This document shows positions 5,872 through 10,740 of a stretch of 10,740 nt of DNA, in pieces; the stretch's first letter is position 1; the number at the start of each line of letters is the position of its first letter. This stretch comes from Clostridia bacterium. Its GTDB lineage: Bacteria; Bacillota; Clostridia; Oscillospirales; Acutalibacteraceae. The translations under genes and the position numbers were made by a program. The stretch is from positions 1-10,740 of the forward strand of contig JAGAAE010000055.1 in assembly GCA_017615405.1 (NCBI GenBank). Direction: 5' to 3'. The notes under the pieces were generated by a model. It saw nothing but the letters and a program-made list of their open reading frames with translations. It made no database searches and was not told where the DNA came from.

Positions 5872-7090
5872 TAAGTTTATCCCCGAGCTCCTTTGCCCGG
5901 CAGGGGATCTCAGTCGGCTCAAAACCGCCGTCGATTTCGGTGCCGACGCCGTTTACCTCGCGGGCGAAGAATTCGGAATGAGAACAGCCTCGGCAAATTT
6001 CAGCGTCGACGACCTTCAAAAAGGGATCGAATATGCTCATAACAATGGCGTTAAGGTGCATATCACTTGCAACACGATCCCTCACGAGGATGAGATAGAG
6101 CGTCTTCCCGAATATCTTAAAACACTTAATCATTTAGGAGCGGACGCCATAATTGCCTCGGATATCGGCACCATTTCGCTTGTAAAAAAATACGCTCCAA
6201 GGTGCGATCTTCACATATCGGTGCAGTCGGGAACGGTCAATTCCGTGACCGCCAACGAGTTTTACAATATGGGCGCCAAAAGGGTCGTTTTAGCAAGAGA
6301 AATGTCGCTTGACGAGATAGCGACAATAAGGGCGAAAACGCCAAAGGAACTCGAACTTGAAGCCTTTGCTCACGGCGCTATGTGCGTCTCCTTTTCGTCA
6401 AGATGCCTGCTTTCAAGTTATATGACGGGACGCGACGCCAACCGCGGCGACTGCGCTCAGCCATGCAGGTGGAGTTATTCCCTTATGGAGCAGACCCGCC
6501 CGGGGCAGTTTTACGATATAACCGAGACCGACAAGGGTACCTATATCCTCAACGCCAACGATATGTGTATGGCGCCGTACCTTGATAAAATGGCGGCGGC
6601 GGTGATATCAAGCATAAAGATAGAGGGCAGGGCAAAAACCGAATACTACGTCGCCGTCACCGCCAACGCATACAGAGGCGCGCTTGACAGCCTGAAAGAG
6701 GCGGACGGTGAATGGACCTTGCCGCAATGGGTCGCGGATGAACTCAACACAATAAGTCACCGGGCATATTCGACCGGATTTTATTTCGGGCGCCCCGAAA
6801 ACGCCCAGACCTACAAGGATGCCGGGTATATAAGGGATTACGCCCTTTCGGCGATCGTCACGGGATATAACGACGGCATGATCGAAGCGGTCCTTAAAAA
6901 CAAGTTTTTATCCGGCACCGAGCTTAACTGCCTTGAAGCGGGGAGCAAACCCTTCTCGGTCAAGACCGACGTTATGTATGACGAAAAGGGCGAACCGATC
7001 GAGAGCGCACCGCATCCGATGCAAATAATAAAGATACCCTTTCATCGCCCCGTAAAGCCGGGGTCAATGCTCAGAATGAAAACAGAATAA
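5861..7090 (+). CDS. trhP: Peptidase U32 family protein, probable tRNA 5-hydroxyuridine synthesis protein (TrhP-like)
   Basis: Although named as peptidases, characterised U32 proteins of this branch (TrhP/YegQ, RlhA) are needed for hydroxylation of RNA bases; TrhP gives 5-hydroxyuridine at tRNA position 34. The 409 residues begin with the family opening ELLCPAGDLSRLKTAVDFGADAVY (9-32, quoted in part as LLCPAGDLSRL). The signature block FAHGAMC (169-175) is followed by SSRCLLSSYMTGRDANRG (179-196) and DCAQPC (197-202). Cysteines 175, 182, 198 and 202 are the conserved set thought to bind an iron-sulphur cluster. Serine replaces the usual glycine before R181. It overlaps mltG by 11 bases. In B. 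subtilis mltG (yrrL) is followed by yrrM (trmR), yrrN and yrrO; here only one U32 gene follows and no methyltransferase is present. The TrhP assignment rests on family and context. Confidence 0.85.
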   Translation: MKSDKFIPELLCPAGDLSRLKTAVDFGADAVYLAGEEFGMRTASANFSVDDLQKGIEYAHNNGVKVHITCNTIPHEDEIERLPEYLKTLNHLGADAIIASDIGTISLVKKYAPRCDLHISVQSGTVNSVTANEFYNMGAKRVVLAREMSLDEIATIRAKTPKELELEAFAHGAMCVSFSSRCLLSSYMTGRDANRGDCAQPCRWSYSLMEQTRPGQFYDITETDKGTYILNANDMCMAPYLDKMAAAVISSIKIEGRAKTEYYVAVTANAYRGALDSLKEADGEWTLPQWVADELNTISHRAYSTGFYFGRPENAQTYKDAGYIRDYALSAIVTGYNDGMIEAVLKNKFLSGTELNCLEAGSKPFSVKTDVMYDEKGEPIESAPHPMQIIKIPFHRPVKPGSMLRMKTE

Positions 7091-7100
7091 AACGTTTAAG

Positions 7101-7133
7101 CCCCGTTAATAATCAAATTAGCGGGGTGTTTTT
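7101..7133 (+). terminator. Terminator-like hairpin overlapping the ribosome site of the PBP gene
   Basis: CCCCGTTAAT (7101-7110) pairs with ATTAGCGGGG (7117-7126) as a 10-bp stem with one G-T wobble and a six-base loop. TG and then five T (7129-7133) follow, running straight into the PBP start codon. It has the form of an intrinsic terminator for the thyX operon. It also buries the only purine-rich sequence before the PBP ATG (GGGGTG, 7123-7128) in its 3' arm, so it may act as an attenuator or a translation block. Which effect dominates cannot be told from sequence. Confidence 0.7.
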
Positions 7134-8750
7134 ATGCAAAAAAGTTTTTACCGTGTCTTTTCAAGAAGGAGTCTTATCTGCTTTTTCGTGATAGTCTGCC
7201 TTTTTACCGTGACGGGCGCGAGGGTATACGAGATTGCAACAAGTGAAAACTATCTTGCGGCGCAGAGTCTTCAATCAACCTATCGCGAAAACATAGCGCT
7301 AATAAGGGGAACGGTCTACGACTGCAATATGATCTCTATAACAAACAACAAAAAGACCTGTTACGCCGCGATACCGCCTACACCCGACGCCGTCGTTTCG
7401 GCGGGAGATTATTTGTCGGGCGATGAAAAGGCGCTGGCGACCGAAAAATTCAAGGAGCGAAAGGTCGCCGTTTGCAGACCCGAAAAAACGATAGAAAACG
7501 ACAACGTGGCGACGACCTACGTCTATTCGACCGATTATGAGGGCTTTTTGTTCGAACATCTTGTAGGCTATATCGGAAGCGACGGTCACGGCGAAAGCGG
7601 GATAGAGGCGGCATACGACGATATTCTTTACAGCGGCGAATATGCAAGCGCGGTTTACGCCGTTTCGGGAACGGGATATGCCCTGTTGGGCGAAAAACCC
7701 GCCTTCCAAAACGACGTTGACAGGGTAAAAAGCGGCGTTATGTTGACCGTCGATATAAATGCACAGAGGATAGTATCCGAGGCGGCGAAGGGTCTTCGCA
7801 GGGGCGCGGTCATCATCGCCGACGCAAAGACGGGGAAAATAAGGGCGCTGCTAAGCAAGCCCTCCTTCTCGCCAAACGACCTTTCTTCGGCGGTAAAAGA
7901 CCCGGATTCGCCCTTTATCAACCGTGCGCTGACCCCGTTTGCCGTAGGCTCGGTCTTCAAGCCATGTATCGCCGCCGCGGCGATAGACAATAACATTGGC
8001 GGCGTTTTGTATAACTGCACCGGACGCTCCCTGATAGACGGAAGATACTTTTCCTGCCATAAAAGGGAGGGTCACGGCGTCGTCGATCTCAGGTCGGCGC
8101 TCGCATTTTCCTGCAACGGCTATTTTTATAATCTCGGTATGCTTTCGGGCGCGCAAACGATCCGAAAAAGCGCCCTTCTTTTCAGTTTCGGATCGCCCCT
8201 TACGATCTGCAAAAACGTCACCGCAGGGGGCGGTAATATTACAGCGCTCAAAAATCTGAACTCGAACTCCGCCATCGCCAACTTTTCGATAGGTCAGGGG
8301 GATATCCTTATTTCCCCCGTCGGTATGCTGACCCTTTATCAGGCGATCGCGGGCGACGGCTCTTATTATATCCCTTCGGTCGTCGAGGCGATCCTCTCGG
8401 GCGACAAAAAAGAAACCTATGATTTCGGCAACAAGACCAAAGCCATGTCGGCAAAGGCGGCGGCGCAGATAAGAGAGGCTTTAAGAGAGGTCGTCATTTC
8501 GGGAACGGCAAAGCAGGCAAACTCCGAAAAGGTCGCCATATGCGGCAAAACGGCGACCGCCCAGACCGGAAGATATGACGGAAACGGCACCGAAATAACA
8601 AACAGTTGGTTTTGCGGATTTTTTCCTTATGAAGACCCGGAATACGTCGGCGTTGTTATGTCGGACGGCGCAAGCGACCGCTCTCCCGCCCTTATTTTTA
8701 AAGAAATTGCCGAAAATCTGTGTGATTCGAGCGGCAATGAAACGCCATAA
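7134..8750 (+). CDS. Class B penicillin-binding protein (D,D-transpeptidase)
   Basis: This is a peptidoglycan cross-linking enzyme with no glycosyltransferase domain. The 538 residues comprise a short basic N-terminus, one membrane anchor (about 13-28), a dimerisation/pedestal domain (RGTVYD at 58-63; HLVGYIG at 142-148; GIEAAYDDIL at 156-165) and a C-terminal transpeptidase domain (about 220-525). The active-site motifs are SVFK (273-276, catalytic serine 273), SCN (326-328) and KTA (472-474). The third normally reads KTG, so alanine 474 is unusual. The protein ends without PASTA repeats. Its general form resembles SpoVD/PbpA-type enzymes, but I cannot say whether it serves division, elongation or sporulation. 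The ATG at 7134 is the first Met and has only a weak ribosome site, inside the preceding hairpin. It ends at a bidirectional terminator. Confidence 0.92.
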   Translation: MQKSFYRVFSRRSLICFFVIVCLFTVTGARVYEIATSENYLAAQSLQSTYRENIALIRGTVYDCNMISITNNKKTCYAAIPPTPDAVVSAGDYLSGDEKALATEKFKERKVAVCRPEKTIENDNVATTYVYSTDYEGFLFEHLVGYIGSDGHGESGIEAAYDDILYSGEYASAVYAVSGTGYALLGEKPAFQNDVDRVKSGVMLTVDINAQRIVSEAAKGLRRGAVIIADAKTGKIRALLSKPSFSPNDLSSAVKDPDSPFINRALTPFAVGSVFKPCIAAAAIDNNIGGVLYNCTGRSLIDGRYFSCHKREGHGVVDLRSALAFSCNGYFYNLGMLSGAQTIRKSALLFSFGSPLTICKNVTAGGGNITALKNLNSNSAIANFSIGQGDILISPVGMLTLYQAIAGDGSYYIPSVVEAILSGDKKETYDFGNKTKAMSAKAAAQIREALREVVISGTAKQANSEKVAICGKTATAQTGRYDGNGTEITNSWFCGFFPYEDPEYVGVVMSDGASDRSPALIFKEIAENLCDSSGNETP

Positions 8751-8791
8751 AAAAATGAAGCCCCCGATTTTAAATCAGAAGCTTCATTTTT
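8751..8791. terminator. Bidirectional intrinsic terminator between convergent genes
   Basis: AAAAATGAAGC (8751-8761) pairs perfectly with GCTTCATTTTT (8781-8791) around a 19-base loop, which contains a small inverted repeat (GATT/AATC). Read rightward it ends in a T-run after the PBP gene; read leftward it ends in seven T after the transketolase gene. It starts directly after the PBP stop and lies 11 bases from the end of the transketolase subunit gene, so it can serve both. Confidence 0.88.
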
Positions 8792-8802
8792 CTATATTTA
8801 TC

Positions 8803-9750
8803 TTATTTTTTAAGCGCGATCGCTTTCTTGGCTTTTTCAACGATATTGACGGCGCGAAGACCGAATTCATCGAGAAGTTTTGCGGCGGGTCCCGAATGAC
8901 CGAAGGTGTCGTAAACTCCGAGTTTTACGACCGGAACGGGATACTCCTCGCCGACAACCTCGCCGACCGCAGAGCCGAGTCCGCCTATGACCGAATGCTC
9001 CTCGGCGGTAACGATGGCGCCGGTTTCCTTTGCCGCTTTTATGATAATATCCTTATCGATCGGCTTAATGGTCGCCATATTGATTATCCTCGCGCTTATG
9101 CCCTCCGCCTTTAAAAGATCGTAGGCTTCAAGCGCCTCTTTTACCATAAGACCGGTAGCGATTATCGTAACGTCGCTGCCGCTTCTTAACTCGTTTGCCT
9201 TTCCTACCTCAAACTTATAGTCCTCGTCGAACACGATCGGAACGGCAAGACGGCCGAAACGCAGATAAACGGGTCCGTCAAGCTCGAGCGCTGCAAAAAC
9301 CGCCTTTCTCGCCTCGACCTCATCGGCAGGATTTATAACGGTCATGCCGGGGATCGTCCTCATAAGGGCGATATCTTCATGGCTTTGGTGTGTGGCGCCG
9401 TCCTCACCGACCGAAATACCGGCGTGGGTAGCGCCGATTATAACGTTAAGATGGGGATAGCCTATCGAATTTCTGACCTGCTCAAAGGCTCTTCCCGCGG
9501 CAAACATCGCAAAAGAACTTACTATTACCTTTTTACCGGTGGTAGCGATACCGGCGGCGATGCCCATCATATTCTGCTCCGCTATTCCGCAGTCATAGAA
9601 TCTGTCGGGGAATTCTTTTTTGAACATCCCCGTCTGTGTAGCCGCCGCAAGGTCAGCATCCATTACGATAAAATCATCGCGTATTTTTCCAAGCTCAACG
9701 AGCGCCTTTCCGTATCCCGCTCTTGTTGCAACACTTTTAACTTCCGACAT
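8803..9750 (-). CDS. tkt: Transketolase, C-terminal (pyrimidine-binding) subunit
   Basis: This is one half of a split transketolase, which transfers two-carbon ketol units between sugar phosphates in the non-oxidative pentose phosphate pathway. The 315 residues cover the pyrimidine-binding domain and the C-terminal domain of full-length transketolase. The catalytic glutamate that activates thiamine diphosphate sits in DCGIAEQNM (53-61, E58). GISVGEDGATHQSHEDIALM (111-130) and EEHSVIGGLGS (250-260) are further family blocks. The start ATG at 9750 has AAGGAGG (9766-9760) nine bases upstream, overlapping the stop codon of the N-terminal subunit gene 14 bases away, so the two are co-translated. 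The related DXP synthase is a single long chain and is therefore less likely. Split subunits are common in Firmicutes and archaea. Confidence 0.95.
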   Translation of the reverse strand: MSEVKSVATRAGYGKALVELGKIRDDFIVMDADLAAATQTGMFKKEFPDRFYDCGIAEQNMMGIAAGIATTGKKVIVSSFAMFAAGRAFEQVRNSIGYPHLNVIIGATHAGISVGEDGATHQSHEDIALMRTIPGMTVINPADEVEARKAVFAALELDGPVYLRFGRLAVPIVFDEDYKFEVGKANELRSGSDVTIIATGLMVKEALEAYDLLKAEGISARIINMATIKPIDKDIIIKAAKETGAIVTAEEHSVIGGLGSAVGEVVGEEYPVPVVKLGVYDTFGHSGPAAKLLDEFGLRAVNIVEKAKKAIALKK

Positions 9751-9764
9751 CTCTTTTGCCCTCC

Positions 9765-10604
9765 TTATTCCATTTCGGCATAAGCCTTTTTAAGCTCTGC
9801 CATAGCCTGTTCGTAAAGTTCGTCGTTAGGAGCGGCACCGTGCCAGTTGACCGCGTTTTCCATATACGAAACGCCCTTGCCCTTAACGGTCTTGGCGATA
9901 ATTGCAACCGGTTTGTCGCAGGTATCCGCCTTGTTAAGAGCCGTCTCTATCTCGTCAAAGTCATTGCCGTTTATGCAAATAACGTCGAAACCGAACGCCT
10001 CGAATTTTTTATCTATCGGGTAAGGAGAGTTGACCTCTTCAACCGTTCCGTCGATCTGAAGGTTATTGTTATCAATAAACAAAACGAGGTTGTCAAGCTT
10101 ATGGTTTCCGGCAAACATTGCCGCTTCCCAAACCTGTCCTTCCTCTAATTCGCCGTCGCCAAGGACCGAATAGACCTTAAAGTCATTTCCGAAATGCTTT
10201 GCCGAAAGCGCCATACCGACCGCCGCCGAAACGCCCTGCCCGAGCGAGCCGGTCGACATATCAACGCCGGGTATCTTTTTAAGGTCGGGGTGACCTTGAA
10301 GAATACTTCCGATCTGGCGGAGATTTAAAAGTTCCTTTTCATCAAAAAAGCCCTTTTGCGCCAAAACGGCATATAAAGCCGGAGCGGCATGACCCTTTGA
10401 AAGAACGAAACGGTCCCTGTTCTCCATATCGGGATTTTTCGGATCGACCTTCATCTTCTTAAAATAAAGATAGGTCAGAATATCCGCGCAGGACAGCGAC
10501 CCTCCGGGGTGACCCGCTTTTGCGGCGTGGATACCCTCGATGATACCCATTCGCACCTTGCATGCGATTTTTTCGAGTTCGAGTTTTAATTCCTTCTCCA
10601 TCAT
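9765..10604 (-). CDS. tkt: Transketolase, N-terminal (thiamine diphosphate-binding) subunit
   Basis: This is the partner half of the split transketolase; both chains are needed for an active site. The 279 residues hold the PP-binding domain: GHPGGSLS (31-38), SKGHAAPALY (69-78), GHPD (104-107) and GSLGQG (119-124). The thiamine diphosphate motif begins GDGELEEGQVWEA (149-161) and ends about 30 residues on at IDNNN (177-181). KTVKGKG (238-244) and a WH pair (254-255) follow, as in other transketolases. Two adjacent Met codons (10604 and 10601) could start it. An AAGG (10613-10610) lies five or eight bases ahead, and the first is listed. The ATG overlaps the stop codon of the upstream edge ORF by four bases (ATGA), pointing to a three-gene unit whose promoter is outside the window. 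Confidence 0.95.
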   Translation of the reverse strand: MMEKELKLELEKIACKVRMGIIEGIHAAKAGHPGGSLSCADILTYLYFKKMKVDPKNPDMENRDRFVLSKGHAAPALYAVLAQKGFFDEKELLNLRQIGSILQGHPDLKKIPGVDMSTGSLGQGVSAAVGMALSAKHFGNDFKVYSVLGDGELEEGQVWEAAMFAGNHKLDNLVLFIDNNNLQIDGTVEEVNSPYPIDKKFEAFGFDVICINGNDFDEIETALNKADTCDKPVAIIAKTVKGKGVSYMENAVNWHGAAPNDELYEQAMAELKKAYAEME

Positions 10605-10740
10605 TTTTTCCTTACCTTTGTTAAATAATCTATGAAATCGGCTACAGCGCCGTTTTCGGCTTTGCGGGTTATATACGTCGCTTTTTCCTTTACGTCGTCG
10701 GGTGAATCGACCGGCACCGCGCTTATATCGGCGACCTCAA
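10601..10740 (-). CDS. C-terminal fragment of an unidentified protein upstream of transketolase
   Basis: A frame open from the right edge to a TGA at 10603-10601 encodes the last 45 residues of a protein, beginning EVADISAVPVDSPDDVKEKA and ending DFIDYLTKVRKK. The stop and the transketolase start share ATGA, which is good evidence that this is a real, co-translated gene. The visible end is charged, probably helical and has no membrane segment, consistent with a cytoplasmic protein. I do not recognise it. An enzyme or regulator of pentose metabolism would suit the neighbourhood, but nothing in the visible part shows that. Confidence 0.7.
   Translation of the reverse strand, partial: EVADISAVPVDSPDDVKEKATYITRKAENGAVADFIDYLTKVRKK

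Noticed and set aside
8629..9114. A plus-strand frame spanning the PBP end, the terminator and transketolase
   Set aside because: It crosses a bidirectional terminator and is antisense to the transketolase subunit, with no recognisable protein features.
9379..10148. Two plus-strand frames of about 130 codons opposite the transketolase genes
   Set aside because: Both are antisense shadows of strongly conserved genes, without ribosome sites or protein motifs.
8803..10604. Two transketolase pieces read as a frameshifted single gene
   Set aside because: Each piece has its own start codon and the second has a strong ribosome site. The break falls at the known domain boundary, and split transketolase is an established arrangement.

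Overview
The window looks like chromosomal DNA of an endospore-forming Firmicute of the class Clostridia, probably from the gut Oscillospiraceae/Ruminococcaceae-like groups. The grounds are a spoIIP sporulation gene, a divergent roughly 375-residue PRPP synthetase, flavin-dependent ThyX with a clostridial-type thymidylate kinase, a split two-gene transketolase, strong GGAGG ribosome sites and roughly balanced base composition. Assignment below class is inference. Nearly the whole window is coding. There is no tRNA, rRNA, CRISPR array, insertion sequence or phage gene, and no gene-free stretch longer than about 300 bases.

Layout. (1) Positions 1-2480, minus strand: prs is transcribed first. 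It is followed by a 3' UTR hairpin and a strong intrinsic terminator (1220-1250), then spoIIP, then a coupled secretory-type ORF cut by the left edge. (2) Positions 2494-2652: an AT-rich divergent promoter region with an extended -10 sigma-A promoter firing right. (3) Positions 2653-7090, plus strand: one tight operon, thyX - tmk - DJ-1/PfpI-family gene - mltG - U32 peptidase-family (TrhP-like) gene. Its junctions are overlaps or gaps of 10 bases or less. (4) Positions 7101-7133: a terminator-like hairpin whose 3' arm and T-run hold the ribosome site of the next gene, a class B penicillin-binding protein (7134-8750). (5) Positions 8751-8791: a bidirectional terminator between converging genes. 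(6) Positions 8803-10740, minus strand: C-terminal and N-terminal transketolase subunits, preceded by an unidentified ORF cut by the right edge.

How the genes fit together. PRPP synthetase and transketolase connect pentose phosphates to nucleotide synthesis. ThyX makes dTMP and Tmk phosphorylates it to dTDP. MltG cuts nascent glycan strands, the PBP cross-links peptidoglycan, and SpoIIP degrades septal peptidoglycan during engulfment. The U32 protein probably belongs to tRNA wobble-uridine hydroxylation, as its mltG neighbourhood resembles the Bacillus yrrL-yrrO cluster.

I found no convincing undescribed system. The window is mostly housekeeping. The points worth a second look are local: the hairpin covering the PBP start, two genes whose longest ORF starts upstream of the real start, altered catalytic motifs in Tmk (GRY) and the PBP (KTA), and two unidentified translationally coupled partial genes at the edges.
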